From Candidatus Bathyarchaeia archaeon (GTDB lineage Archaea; Thermoproteota; Bathyarchaeia; Bathyarchaeales; Bathycorpusculaceae), in NCBI GenBank assembly GCA_041447175.1, contig CP166960.1, positions 2,620,519-2,684,518 of the forward strand: DNA of 64,000 bases, given 5' to 3'. The notes beneath the pieces are model-generated. The model made no database searches. It was not told the origin of the DNA and worked only from the letters and a program-made list of their open reading frames with translations. This document shows positions 25,356 to 35,004 of this stretch, piece after piece. Position 1 is the stretch's first letter. Each line of letters begins with the position of its first letter. The position numbers and the translations under genes were made by a program.

Positions 25356-25419
25356 CCGTTTGGTTTTTGCATAAATCCGATAAAACAGGTTCTATACAGG
25401 AAAAAGAGAGGTTAATGGT

Positions 25420-27072
25420 ATGGCATACTTGACAACAACAGGTTCAGGGCAACCAGTCCTGGTCCTCAAAGAAGGCACAACAAGAAGCAGAGGCAAAGAA
25501 GCCCAACGAAACAACATCATGGCAGCACGCGTAGTCGGAGAAGTCCTCAAAACAACCCTTGGACCACGCGGCATGGACAAAATGCTCATCGACAACCTCG
25601 GCGACATCACAATAACAAACGACGGCGCAACCATCCTCAACGAAATCGAAGTTGAGCATCCAGCAGCAAAAATGATGGTTGAAATCGCCAAAACCCAAGA
25701 CGATATGGTTGGAGACGGAACAACCACTGCAGTCGTATTGGCAAGCGAATTACTCAAAAAAGCCGAAGAACTCCTTGACCAAAACATTCACCCAACCATT
25801 CTGGTCAGCGGCTACCGCAAAGCCGCCCAAAAAGCCATTGAGGTAGTCGGTCAAAACGGTGTCCCCATTGACGTGAAAGACAAACAAGCCATGCTTAAAG
25901 TTGCCTTAACATCCATGGGCAGCAAAGCCGTAGGCAGCGCCAAAGAGCACCTCGCCGAAATCGCCATCGACGCAGTCACCGAAGTAGCCGAAAAACGCGG
26001 AGAAAAAACCATCGCCGACATCGACAACATCCAAATCATCAAGAAAACAGGCAAAAGTCTGCTTGAAACCCAACTCGTCCAAGGCATCATCGTGGACAAA
26101 GAAATCGTTCACCCCGGCATGCCCCGCAAAAAAGAAAACGCAAAAATCGCCCTCATCGACTCTGCACTGGAAATCGAAAAAACCGAAATAAGCGCCGAAA
26201 TCCGCATCCGTGACCCCACCCAAATGAAAGCTTTTCTTGACCAAGAAAACGACATGCTGGAAAAGATGGCAAACAACATTAAAGCCTCAGGCGCAGACGT
26301 GGTTTTCTGCCAAAAAGGCATCGACGACATGGTCCAGCACTACCTCGCTAAAGCAGGCATCTTGGCAGCACGCCGCGTAAAAGAATCTGACATGCAAAAA
26401 CTCGCACGCGCCACAGGCGGCAAAGTCACCAGCAACATCGAAGACATCAAACCCGAAGACCTCGGCACCGCAGGCATGGTGGACGAACGCAAAATCGGCG
26501 ACGACAAAATGATTTTCGTCGAAAAATGCAAAGACCCCCACAGCGTAGCCATTCTCGTCCGCGCGGGACTTGAACGCATGGTCGACGAAGCTGAACGCGC
26601 CATGACAGACTCCCTTTCAGTCGTCTCAGACGTGGTTGAAAACAGCAAAATCGTCGCAGGCGGCGGCGCAATTGAAATCGAGGTCGCCAAAGAACTGCGC
26701 AACTTCGCCAACAAAGTCGGCGGCAGAGAACAACTCGCCATTGAAGCCTTCGCCGACGCCATGGAAGTTATCCCCCGCTCACTCGCGGAAAACGCGGGAC
26801 TTGAACCCATCGACATCCTCGTCTCCCTCAGGTCAGCTCACGACAACGCCGACTCCAAATACCAAGGCATCAACGTATTCACCGGCAAAATCCAAAACAG
26901 CATCGACAACGGCGTCATCGAACCCATCGTCGTTAAAGAACAAGCCATCAAATCCGCAGCTGAATCCGCAAGCATGATTCTACGCATCGACGACGTTATT
27001 TCCAGCTCCAAACCAAAAGGCGGAGCCCCTGGCGGTCCAGGCGGCATGCCTGGCGGCATGGACATGGAGTAA
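25420..27072 (+). CDS. ths: thermosome subunit (group II chaperonin)
   Basis: ATP-driven double-ring chaperonin subunit, 550 aa, cytosolic. The start [19 protein letters not shown] is typical. The nucleotide site is seen in [19 protein letters not shown] and [11 protein letters not shown] (residues about 93-103). The Asp for hydrolysis lies in the NIED/EDLG half, and the C-terminus ends in the Gly/Met repeat [10 protein letters not shown] that fills the cavity. Expression is probably heat-regulated through the large palindrome upstream of the TATA box. Codon use is strongly biased to C-ending codons, which marks high expression. Confidence 0.97.
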   Translation: MAYLTTTGSGQPVLVLKEGTTRSRGKEAQRNNIMAARVVGEVLKTTLGPRGMDKMLIDNLGDITITNDGATILNEIEVEHPAAKMMVEIAKTQDDMVGDGTTTAVVLASELLKKAEELLDQNIHPTILVSGYRKAAQKAIEVVGQNGVPIDVKDKQAMLKVALTSMGSKAVGSAKEHLAEIAIDAVTEVAEKRGEKTIADIDNIQIIKKTGKSLLETQLVQGIIVDKEIVHPGMPRKKENAKIALIDSALEIEKTEISAEIRIRDPTQMKAFLDQENDMLEKMANNIKASGADVVFCQKGIDDMVQHYLAKAGILAARRVKESDMQKLARATGGKVTSNIEDIKPEDLGTAGMVDERKIGDDKMIFVEKCKDPHSVAILVRAGLERMVDEAERAMTDSLSVVSDVVENSKIVAGGGAIEIEVAKELRNFANKVGGREQLAIEAFADAMEVIPRSLAENAGLEPIDILVSLRSAHDNADSKYQGINVFTGKIQNSIDNGVIEPIVVKEQAIKSAAESASMILRIDDVISSSKPKGGAPGGPGGMPGGMDME

Positions 27073-27080
27073 ACTTCCAC

Positions 27081-27094
27081 CCTTTTCCTTTTTG
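27081..27094 (+). terminator. oligo-T terminator of the thermosome gene
   Basis: CCTTTTCCTTTTTG lies 9 bp after the stop codon. Confidence 0.45.
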
Positions 27095-27143
27095 TAAACG
27101 CTATTTTTATTAAACCAGGCACATACTTTACCCTCCGCTTCAG

Positions 27144-27221
27144 GCTCCGGTAGTATAGTTCGGTCAAGTATGGTGGCCTCTCGAGCCACAGACCCGGGTT
27201 CGAATCCCGGCCGGAGCACCA
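27144..27221 (+). tRNA. tRNA-Glu (anticodon CUC)
   Basis: The acceptor stem GCTCCGG pairs with CCGGAGC. The D arm is GTAT/GTAT with G-U pairs. The anticodon stem GTGGC/GCCAC encloses the loop CTCTCGA, giving anticodon CTC (reads GAG). The T arm is CCGGG-TTCGAAT-CCCGG. The discriminator is A at 27218 and CCA is encoded at 27219-27221. No intron. A TATA-like ATTTTTATTAAA lies about 35 bp upstream. Confidence 0.95.
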
Positions 27222-27297
27222 AACTCCTTGTTACTCCTTAATCCATCCTCATGAAAAGAATGAGCCTGTCCTTGTTGGTGTGTACTCTCATGGTTTG

Positions 27298-27361
27298 TTC
27301 AACTTGGATTTAACGTATGTTAACAGAGAGTTTATATAGCATCTGGATGGATAATCCATCC
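27298..27361 (+). promoter_or_regulatory. regulon promoter 1: two palindromes around a TATA box
   Basis: TTAAC-GTAT-GTTAA (27310-27323) begins 21 bp before the TATA box TTTATAT (27331). Downstream is GGATGGATAATCCATCC (27345-27361), a 17-bp palindrome with a TGGAT-N5-ATCCA core. The upstream site is preceded by a second, weaker one (TTCAACTTGGATTTAA). The same order and the same 21-bp spacing recur before the second and third CobN units at 54664 and 60440. It controls the tandem BtuF gene and probably cobN/cbiZ. Confidence 0.75.
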
Positions 27362-27368
27362 GTCTGGG

Positions 27369-29696
27369 ATGTGGGAAGTTGCAACCAAGAAAAAACCCTT
27401 TAAACCGTTTGGCGCCCCCGCTCTATCCAAACAGGATAAAACAAGCGCTACTTTATCAAGTTTTAGAATATCCCGTTACCTTTCGTTTTACCGCTGGGGG
27501 TGTATTAGGCTGAAGCACAATTACACAATTATAGCTGTCGTTCTCGCTGTATTGATTATCGGGGCTTCGGCTTACGGAGCCTACAACGTACTTTACTCTG
27601 CCTCGCCGTCACCCTCCCCTTCGCCCTCTCCAACAACACCCCAAACGCCGCCCCCCTCTTCTACACCAACTTCAAGCCCAAGCCCCACGTCAACCTCTAC
27701 AGCTTCGCTGTCCCCTTCTGCGTCTGCGTCTCCGACTCCAACTGAAACTCCAAGTTCCAGCCCTGCCCAAACTTCAACACCTGCCCCTACCGCTTCACTC
27801 AAACCAACACCTTCACTGGCACCTACCCCCACTTCTGAACCCCCGAAGACCGTCACAATTGTGGACGACAGAGGCGATGAAGTGGTTGTGGCTGTTCCTG
27901 CAACACGTGTTGTCAGCTTGGCAAATGGTTTAACAGAAATTATTTGTGCTTTAGGCTGCGATGACTCGATTGTGGGACGTGATTCGTACACCATTTTCCC
28001 TCCTTCAGTTTTAGATGTGCCTGTTGTGGCTGAAAGCACCCTCAACTTGGAGTTGCTGCTAGAGTTAGAGCCCACTTTGGTTGTGGCTGATACGCGTCAT
28101 TCTGTTGAAACGGTTCAGAAAATCAGGGATGCCGGAATAGCCGTTATTATCGGCAGTCCTTCTAAATCGGAACGGGTTAAGGATATTATAACGAATTTTG
28201 GCTTAATTTTCGAAAAAGATGCTGAGGCTATCGAGCTTGTTGATTACATGGCGCACTATGAGAATCTTGTCCAAGAGCGCCTCGCGAACGTGACTGAAGC
28301 TGAGAAGCCTGTAGTTTATTATGAGTGGACTAAGGCTTGGTACAGTTGCTCAAATGGAAGTTTACCTCATCAGATGATGCTTGACGCTGGTGCAATAAAC
28401 GCCGCTGATGGGTCATCTGTTCTTTATCCTTCGTTGAGCGCTGAGTTCGTAGTGGAACAGAACCCTGACATCATTGTTAGGGTGATAGGGCAATACGATG
28501 GTAATGTGTCAGCTTTTCAAAGTATGCGTGAAGAGATAATGAGCAGAGTCGGTTTAAGCGAGGTGAAGGCAGTTCAAAACGGCAAAGTTTACGTTATGGA
28601 CGGCGTGTTCCGAACTGGTATTCGCCAGCCTTTAGGGCTGCTTTGTTTGGCAAAGTGGTTCCATCCCGCCTTATTTACCGACATCGACATTGATGCTGTG
28701 CATTCGGAACTTCTCGAAAAATTCTTCGGAATGGCATTGAGCGGAACTTACTCGTATCCCCCAGTCGTAACAGTAGTTGATACGACTAATCTGCCCGTCA
28801 CTTTGAATCTTCCTATAAACCGTGTTGTTTGCCTTAACGATGGCATAACTGGAGTGATATGTGCCCTAGACTGCGAGGACAAAATCGTGGGGCGCCCCGA
28901 TTCATATGAAGGTGCTTACCCACGTTCCGTTTTAGAAGCAACCGACGTAGGAAATTCACTGACTCCCAACCTAGAACTAATCTTTGAGTTGAAGCCTGAC
29001 TTGGTAATCGTTGACACCGCCATATACTATTATGGGGATGAAACACTCAACAAAATCAAAGACGCTGGTTTACAGGTGATGGTGCAAGACTCCGGTACCC
29101 CATCGCGATTAACCACAATCATATCCAATTTCGGTCAAATACTAAACAAAACCGAAAGAGCCACAGAAATCATCGATACCCTCGACCAATACACCTCTAT
29201 TATCACAACGCGCCTTGAGAATTTAACTGACAACGAGAGACCAACTTTCTACTTAGCAATCATGGACTACGGTTGGCTTACAATGACTAACGGAAGTAAC
29301 GCAAATGACAGGCTGTACGTTTGTGGAGGAATAAACATCGCCGCTGACTCTACAGTTATGTATCCTGAACTGAGCGCTGAATTCGTCATCGAAGCGAATC
29401 CCGACGTAATAATCGTCAATGCCTATGGCGGAAGCGACCTGCAAACCCATCAGTACGCACGAAACCAGATAATGGACAATCCAGTATTGAGTGGTGTCAA
29501 AGCTGTCCAAGATGGACGTGTCTACACCTACAATGACTGTATTGCCACGGGCGTGCAGTATCCCGCAGGGTATCTCTATTTTGCGAAATGCTTCCACCCA
29601 GACTTATTCGCGGATATAGACCCTGCTGCAGTACATGCAGAGTTGATTCAGGATTTCTTTGGCGAAGAAGTCGAAGGAGTGTTTACGTACCCATGA
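27369..29696 (+). CDS. tandem BtuF/FecB-type binding protein, membrane anchored
   Basis: Two complete type III periplasmic-binding domains in one 775-aa chain. Residues 1-50 are a basic cytosolic leader, 52-76 a transmembrane anchor (IIAVVLAVLIIGASAYGAY), and 77-157 a Ser/Pro/Thr linker. Domain 1 (about 158-460) starts VTIVDDRGDEVVVAVPATRVV; domain 2 (about 465-775) starts VTVVDTTNLPVTLNLPINRVV. Each repeats NLELLLELEPTLVVAD-like and LSAEFVxExNPDxI-like landmarks, and each ends with an HxELxxxFFG motif. The family binds corrinoids, haem or siderophores. No BtuC/BtuD permease genes follow. The next gene is a CobN-type chelatase, so the ligand is probably a metal-tetrapyrrole. Confidence 0.85.
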   Translation: MWEVATKKKPFKPFGAPALSKQDKTSATLSSFRISRYLSFYRWGCIRLKHNYTIIAVVLAVLIIGASAYGAYNVLYSASPSPSPSPSPTTPQTPPPSSTPTSSPSPTSTSTASLSPSASASPTPTETPSSSPAQTSTPAPTASLKPTPSLAPTPTSEPPKTVTIVDDRGDEVVVAVPATRVVSLANGLTEIICALGCDDSIVGRDSYTIFPPSVLDVPVVAESTLNLELLLELEPTLVVADTRHSVETVQKIRDAGIAVIIGSPSKSERVKDIITNFGLIFEKDAEAIELVDYMAHYENLVQERLANVTEAEKPVVYYEWTKAWYSCSNGSLPHQMMLDAGAINAADGSSVLYPSLSAEFVVEQNPDIIVRVIGQYDGNVSAFQSMREEIMSRVGLSEVKAVQNGKVYVMDGVFRTGIRQPLGLLCLAKWFHPALFTDIDIDAVHSELLEKFFGMALSGTYSYPPVVTVVDTTNLPVTLNLPINRVVCLNDGITGVICALDCEDKIVGRPDSYEGAYPRSVLEATDVGNSLTPNLELIFELKPDLVIVDTAIYYYGDETLNKIKDAGLQVMVQDSGTPSRLTTIISNFGQILNKTERATEIIDTLDQYTSIITTRLENLTDNERPTFYLAIMDYGWLTMTNGSNANDRLYVCGGINIAADSTVMYPELSAEFVIEANPDVIIVNAYGGSDLQTHQYARNQIMDNPVLSGVKAVQDGRVYTYNDCIATGVQYPAGYLYFAKCFHPDLFADIDPAAVHAELIQDFFGEEVEGVFTYP

Positions 29697-29756
29697 GTAC
29701 AGCTCAGTGGGAACCTTCCTCCCCTTTAAGGGCGCGGCATGAACTTTGTGTTCTGC

Positions 29757-29797
29757 TTTTTCTTTTTTTACATCAAGAACTCTCAACATCGGTTCTT
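29757..29797 (+). terminator. oligo-T tract and hairpin after the binding-protein gene
   Basis: CTTTTTCTTTTTTTA is followed by an inverted repeat AAGAAC-N11-GTTCTT (29775-29797). This may end or attenuate transcription between the binding protein and the CobN gene, so that read-through could set their ratio. Confidence 0.4.
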
Positions 29798-29866
29798 TTA
29801 GGTGGCGATTAGTGTTCACAGGACACTTTTTGCATTTACCAATTTTGACGATAAGGAGGATTATTG

Positions 29867-32800
29867 ATGAAACAGCTTAGAATAGCCTTTGCTACAACAA
29901 ACCCTGCAGAGTCAGCTCCTTTCTCTTTTGCCTTCACATCGGTAAACGACCGCTTCGGCAAAATAGTAAATGCCTATCTTTGGTCAGGTAAAGACTTTGA
30001 AGACGGCAGCCGTGAAGATTTTGAAAACCTATCCCAGTTCGTAAAGTTTGCGATTACCTCTCACGTGACAATCATACGGTTATTGAATAAATGTTCTGAA
30101 TTTGATGATGTCATAGCTGACTTGCAAAACGCGGGGGTTCCTGTTTTTGTTATCCGTTCAGATAAAGACGATTTCCAGTCTCTTTCTACGGTGGAACAAG
30201 AAGATTACCGAAAAATTTTTGATTACCTTAGGTATGGGGACAAAAAGAACTTTGAAAATCTCCTATTGTACTTAGCAAACCGTTTCACGGGTTCCTGCTA
30301 CGAGTTCGGAGCTCCAGTGAAGCCTCAATACGAAGGCATCTATCACCCAGATTTTGAATATGCTCCCACATTAGAAGAGTATGTGGAAACGAAGTTGCAG
30401 CCAGACAGGGTTACTGTTGGCATATGGTTTCATCATAATCATGTGCATAGCGGCGACACTGCTTTTGTTGACCGTTTGATTAAGGAAATAGAGGTTCACG
30501 ACGCGAACGTTCTGCCCGTGTTTTTCAGCGGCTTAGTCGATGCAACTTTGAGCACGCACGGCTTAGAGTGGATTGTGGATACATACTTCTTGAAGGAGGG
30601 GAAGCCTTTGGTTGATGTAGTCATCAGCGGCTTGATGCTTTCTGTATGCATGTCCCCGACTGGTTCTGAAGCCTTAGACGCCCTCAAACGGCTAAATGTT
30701 CCAGTTATAAAAGCAGTTTTAACCTGTAACTCTTATGAAAACTGGCGAAACACCGTCTTGGGGCTTAGTGTGGTGGACATACCTATGCAGGTTGCCCTAC
30801 CCGAGTTCGACGGGTCCCTAATCACGGTGCCCATTGCTACGATGGATACCACCCAAATTAACCCGTTGACAGGAAACCAAATAATCAAATACGAACCTAT
30901 CCCCGAAAGAATCAACAAAGTCGTCCGTCTGAGCTTAAACTGGGGTAAACTGCATCGTCTTCCTCACAGTCAAAGAAAAGTCGCCATAATTCTTCACAAT
31001 TATCCTCCCCGAAATGACACCATCGGCTACGCTTTTGGGCTTGACACTTCCATTGCAGCAATAAGCATCTTAGAGAGCATGAAAGAACAAGGCTACACGA
31101 TAGATTTTATTCCCGAAAGCGGCCAGAAGCTGATTGAAGACGTAATTAATGGTTTAACAAACGACCGCCGCTGGTTAAGCCCAAAAGAGCTTGTGGAACG
31201 GGCAGTTACCAAGATTCCTAAAAAACAGTACAAAAAATGGTTTGACGACCTTACGGTCACTTCCCAGAACCTTATGATTAAAGACTGGGGCAAGCCGCCA
31301 GGCAAACTGTTCTACTACAACGGTGAATTACTGGTGGCGGGAATACTCAACGCCAACGTTTTCATTGCGCTGCAGCCAACCCGCGGTTTTATGGAGAACC
31401 CCGCTGCAATCTATCACAGCCCCGACTTAGCCATGTCCCACCACTACTATGCCTATTACCGTTGGCTTCGGGACGTGTTTAAGGCAGATGTCGTGATTCA
31501 CCTTGGAGCGCATGGCAGTTTAGAGTGGATGCCGGGAAAATCTGTGGGGCTCACTGAGTCATGTTTTCCTGACATAGCCATTTCTGATTTGCCCAACGTT
31601 TACCCCTACATCATTACGAATCCGGCAGAGGGTGCGCAAGCAAAAAGACGCAGTTACTGCTGCATTATCGACCATTTGATTCCTGTTATGCATAACGCGG
31701 ACACGTATGAAGAGATGGCTGAGCTGGAAGTGCAGTTGCAGGAGTATTACCACGCGAAAATTGGTGACGCCAATAAGCTTCCAGTTATGCAAAAGATGAT
31801 TTGGGAAAACGTAACTCAAGCCAAACTGGGCTGTGACCTTAAAGTCACCGAAGCGGAGGCGTTGTCTGATTTTGACGGGTTCTTGGAAAAACTGCATGCT
31901 TATCTGCATGAAGTGTCTGACACGCAGATTCGCGACGGGCTTCATTTATTTGGGGTGCCTCCGTCGGGTTCACGTCTAGAAGAATTCTTGTTCACTTTGA
32001 CGAGGCTCAATAACGGCTCAGTGCCTTCGCTGCGTGAGTCGCTTGCAGAGTTGGAAGGGTATGATTATGAAGACCTGCTTGCGAATAGGGGCAAACTGCG
32101 GTCTGAAGGCATAACCAACGGCGACGTAATTAAGAATCTGAATGAAACTTCTCGCGAATTAATGAGGCATCTGAACGCGGTGCATTTTGATGAACAACAT
32201 ATTGAACCGATATTACGGGAGGTAGTTAATGGTGGTAGCCCTAAGGTCGCGGCGTGTTTGTCGTATGTGTGCAGTTTTCTTGTTCCCGCTTTGGAGGCTT
32301 CAACTGACGAGTTAACAAACACGTTGTCCGCATGCAGAGGCGCCTTCGTCCCTCCTGGGCCTTCGGGTTCTATGACGCGGGGAATGGCTGATATTCTGCC
32401 GACGGGCAGGAACTTTTACTCGGTTGACCCCCGTGCCATACCCACGCCTGCTGCTTGGAAAGTAGGCGTTTCTTTGGGTGACGCTCTGCTGAAGCGGTAT
32501 TTAATTGAAGAAGGGAAGTACCCCGAGAATATCGGTATTATCCTGTGGGCTCTCCCAACCATGAAGACCAAAGGCGACGACGTAGCTGAGATACTCTATT
32601 TGATGGGCGTCAAACCTGTATGGGAGGAAAGCAGCGGACGCGTAACTGGACTTGAAGTTATCCCGGTTGAAACGCTTAAACGCCCCCGGATAGACGTAAC
32701 CACCAGAATTAGCGGAATGTTCCGTGATGCTTTTCCAAATATTGTTCACCTGATTGATGACGCTGTGGCTTTGGTTGCCTCCCTTAAAGAATCGGGCGAA

Positions 32801-33643
32801 GAAAACTATCTTGCCAAGCATGTGGAATCTGAAATCGATGAACGTACTGCGCAAGGCATTGATGCAGAAAAAGCACGTGACGAAGCTTTGTATAGGATTT
32901 TTGGTGATTTCCCGGGCGCTTACGGCTGCGGCGTCAGTGACGCGGTGGACACGAAGAACTGGAAGGACCAAAAAGACCTTTGCGACATCTATCTCCTGTG
33001 GGGCAGCTTCGTTTATAGCAAAAAAATCTACGGCGTTGCAGTTCCTGAGCAGTTCAAACGCCGCCTAAGCAAAATCAACCTGACAGTGAAGAATGAGGAT
33101 GCCCGCGAAATTGACATTTTAGACGGCGACGACTGCTACGATTATCACGGCGGCATGATTACTTCTGTGAAAATTCTGGGCGGAAAAATTCCGCGGTCGT
33201 ATTGTGGTGACACCTCAGATCCTGACAGGGTGAAGATTAAGAGCACCGCAGAGGAAACCTGCCACGTTTTCCGTGCACGCATCCTAAATCCTAAATATAT
33301 TCAGGGCTTAAAGCGCCACGGCTATCAAGGCGCTGCGGAGCTTTCCCGAGTGATGGACTACGTTTTAGGCTGGGACGCCACTGTGGAAGTCGTTGAAGAC
33401 TGGATGTATGAAAAACTTGCAGAAAAATATGTTTTAGACGCTGAAATGCAGCAGTGGCTCAAAGAAGTCAGTCCCTTTGCACTGCAGAACATTACTGAAC
33501 GGTTACTGGAGACCATCCAGCGTGGTTTTTGGGAGCCAACTGAGGAAATGAAGAAAGAATTAGAGCGAATATACCTTGACATTGAAGGGTTTTTGGAAGG
33601 TGCAAGTGAAAAAAGCAAGGAGGCATCAAATGAAACAAAATAA
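29867..33643 (+). CDS. CobN/BchH-type chelatase large subunit, paralogue 1
   Basis: 1258-aa member of the CobN/Mg-chelatase H family (PF02514), cytosolic, which handles metal-tetrapyrroles. Family landmarks are ILHNYPPRNDTIG (about residues 373-385), the core GAHGSLEWMPGK (about 547-558), PNVYPYIITNPAEGAQAKRRSY and the late RISGMFRDAFPNIVHLID. ATG 29867 has AAGGAGG 7 bp upstream. The downstream cbiZ overlaps its 3' end. The family needs a ChlI/D or CobS/T motor for insertion, and none is in the window; related HmuS proteins remove metal instead. Chelatase versus dechelatase cannot be decided here. Confidence 0.85.
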   Translation: MKQLRIAFATTNPAESAPFSFAFTSVNDRFGKIVNAYLWSGKDFEDGSREDFENLSQFVKFAITSHVTIIRLLNKCSEFDDVIADLQNAGVPVFVIRSDKDDFQSLSTVEQEDYRKIFDYLRYGDKKNFENLLLYLANRFTGSCYEFGAPVKPQYEGIYHPDFEYAPTLEEYVETKLQPDRVTVGIWFHHNHVHSGDTAFVDRLIKEIEVHDANVLPVFFSGLVDATLSTHGLEWIVDTYFLKEGKPLVDVVISGLMLSVCMSPTGSEALDALKRLNVPVIKAVLTCNSYENWRNTVLGLSVVDIPMQVALPEFDGSLITVPIATMDTTQINPLTGNQIIKYEPIPERINKVVRLSLNWGKLHRLPHSQRKVAIILHNYPPRNDTIGYAFGLDTSIAAISILESMKEQGYTIDFIPESGQKLIEDVINGLTNDRRWLSPKELVERAVTKIPKKQYKKWFDDLTVTSQNLMIKDWGKPPGKLFYYNGELLVAGILNANVFIALQPTRGFMENPAAIYHSPDLAMSHHYYAYYRWLRDVFKADVVIHLGAHGSLEWMPGKSVGLTESCFPDIAISDLPNVYPYIITNPAEGAQAKRRSYCCIIDHLIPVMHNADTYEEMAELEVQLQEYYHAKIGDANKLPVMQKMIWENVTQAKLGCDLKVTEAEALSDFDGFLEKLHAYLHEVSDTQIRDGLHLFGVPPSGSRLEEFLFTLTRLNNGSVPSLRESLAELEGYDYEDLLANRGKLRSEGITNGDVIKNLNETSRELMRHLNAVHFDEQHIEPILREVVNGGSPKVAACLSYVCSFLVPALEASTDELTNTLSACRGAFVPPGPSGSMTRGMADILPTGRNFYSVDPRAIPTPAAWKVGVSLGDALLKRYLIEEGKYPENIGIILWALPTMKTKGDDVAEILYLMGVKPVWEESSGRVTGLEVIPVETLKRPRIDVTTRISGMFRDAFPNIVHLIDDAVALVASLKESGEENYLAKHVESEIDERTAQGIDAEKARDEALYRIFGDFPGAYGCGVSDAVDTKNWKDQKDLCDIYLLWGSFVYSKKIYGVAVPEQFKRRLSKINLTVKNEDAREIDILDGDDCYDYHGGMITSVKILGGKIPRSYCGDTSDPDRVKIKSTAEETCHVFRARILNPKYIQGLKRHGYQGAAELSRVMDYVLGWDATVEVVEDWMYEKLAEKYVLDAEMQQWLKEVSPFALQNITERLLETIQRGFWEPTEEMKKELERIYLDIEGFLEGASEKSKEASNETK

Positions 33644-34400
33644 ACCAAAGAAAAAACTAGGCAAAGAGATAATTCAAAAACGAATAAACCTGACGTTAGA
33701 AGGGGTCAACGCTAAGGTGATGTACCTTAACTTTGACGGGTTTGACCTCAACACGTTACTTGTGTCGTTTAACCGGAAACATCGGATTCTTTCAACATGG
33801 GATGGCTTCCGAAAAGTCAAGTATGTAGCCAACAATTACATTCCAACTAAACTTTCCGCGCTAACTATGGAGCGTTATGAAGATTTTGAAAAACGATTCC
33901 CTTTAACGTTTGGGGTGAAACCTGAAGAAATCTCTTTGCTGAGTACCGGCGTAAACATGGATAATCTTGCCTTCTGCGAGAAATCCTGCGAAGAACTAAA
34001 CGTGTGCTGTTTTGCTACTGCTGGAGCAAAAGGAAACGCTCAAAGAAGCGGCGTGGATGTGGGCAACTATTTTGAGCGTGACGGAAAATTCGTGCTCGCC
34101 TCTGGAACTATCAACATAATTATTTTAACCAATGCAGTTCTCAGTGACGGCGCCATGGCTCGGGCTATAGTTACAGCTACGGAAGCTAAAACTGCGGCTA
34201 TGGAGGATTTGAAAGTTAAAAGCAGTTACACGCCTCAAAACCAAGCCACAGGCACCGGCAGCGACAACATCGTTATTGTTTCCGGAAATGGGTCTGGGAT
34301 ACCTTTGCGGGTGACCAGTGGGCACACAAAGATTGGTGAACTGATTGGGTTTTTGACAAAGTCGGCAGTTACTGAGGCGCTGAAGAAAAACGACGGTTAA
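33630..34400 (+). CDS. cbiZ: adenosylcobinamide amidohydrolase CbiZ
   Basis: Enzyme that cleaves the aminopropanol side chain of adenosylcobinamide to give adenosylcobyric acid, the archaeal salvage route. The protein (256 aa) shows NVCCFATAGAKGNAQRSGVD, TINIIILTNAVLSDGAMARAIVTATEAKTAA and NQATGTGSDNIVIVSG, the family core. ATG 33630 is chosen because AAGGAGG lies 6 bp upstream; the frame extends further 5' inside cobN. It overlaps the cobN stop by 14 bp, so both are translated from one message. Its presence makes a corrinoid the likeliest substrate of the neighbouring binding protein and chelatase. Confidence 0.85.
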   Translation: MKQNKPKKKLGKEIIQKRINLTLEGVNAKVMYLNFDGFDLNTLLVSFNRKHRILSTWDGFRKVKYVANNYIPTKLSALTMERYEDFEKRFPLTFGVKPEEISLLSTGVNMDNLAFCEKSCEELNVCCFATAGAKGNAQRSGVDVGNYFERDGKFVLASGTINIIILTNAVLSDGAMARAIVTATEAKTAAMEDLKVKSSYTPQNQATGTGSDNIVIVSGNGSGIPLRVTSGHTKIGELIGFLTKSAVTEALKKNDG

Positions 34401-34434
34401 TTCCGTCTATTTCCAAAATGGGGGCACGGAAGGG

Positions 34435-34998
34435 TTGCAGCATAAGGATTCAATTGTTTCGGTGATGTGGATTATTGCAATAGCTGTACAGGTTCTGCTT
34501 CCCGTAGTTTTCTTTAATTCTCTTGGGCTTTCTGTGCTTCTGTATCTGGGCTGCTTCTGCATAGCCGCATTTTTTGTTACGAGTTTGATAGCCCGAAACG
34601 AGTTCAACAAACATGGGGGCATACCTGAGGGCAAGAACTGCATGTACACCACAAACCTGGTAAACGGAGGCATTTATTCGGTTGTGCGGCATCCGATGTA
34701 TGCAAGCTGGATTTTGCTGGTTCTCACGCTTCCCTTGTTTTCACAGCATTGGCTTGGTGTACTTCTTGGGGTGACCACTGCCGCATTAATTTACAACTAT
34801 GCTGTGAATGAGGATAAACGGCTTATCCGAAAATTCGGAGACACTTACCGCGAATACATGAAAACTGTTCCCAGAGTAAACATGGTAAGAGGCATCTATG
34901 GTTACCTTCGCAAAAGGAATCACAACGCAGTTTCTAAAACCTCTCATAAACGAGTTCTGGAGGGGTCTCATGCACCTGCCGATTTCACAAACAGGTGA
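34435..34998 (+). CDS. isoprenylcysteine carboxyl methyltransferase-like membrane protein
   Basis: Integral membrane protein of 187 aa of the ICMT/PEMT-like superfamily. After three or four hydrophobic helices comes the cofactor-binding signature GGIYSVVRHPMYASWILL, then NEDKRLIRKFGDTYREYMKTVPR. Substrate could be a lipid, a quinone or another small hydrophobic molecule. The start is TTG 34435 behind GGAAGGG; ATG 34465 is a possible alternative. It lies 34 bp downstream of cbiZ on the same strand and may be carried on the same message. Confidence 0.7.
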   Translation: MQHKDSIVSVMWIIAIAVQVLLPVVFFNSLGLSVLLYLGCFCIAAFFVTSLIARNEFNKHGGIPEGKNCMYTTNLVNGGIYSVVRHPMYASWILLVLTLPLFSQHWLGVLLGVTTAALIYNYAVNEDKRLIRKFGDTYREYMKTVPRVNMVRGIYGYLRKRNHNAVSKTSHKRVLEGSHAPADFTNR

Positions 34999-35004
34999 CC
35001 GCTA

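Noticed and set aside
27593-28075. Minus-strand 160-codon frame with Val/Glu/Gly repeats
   Set aside because: Antisense of the Ser/Pro/Thr linker of the binding protein; composition is explained by that.
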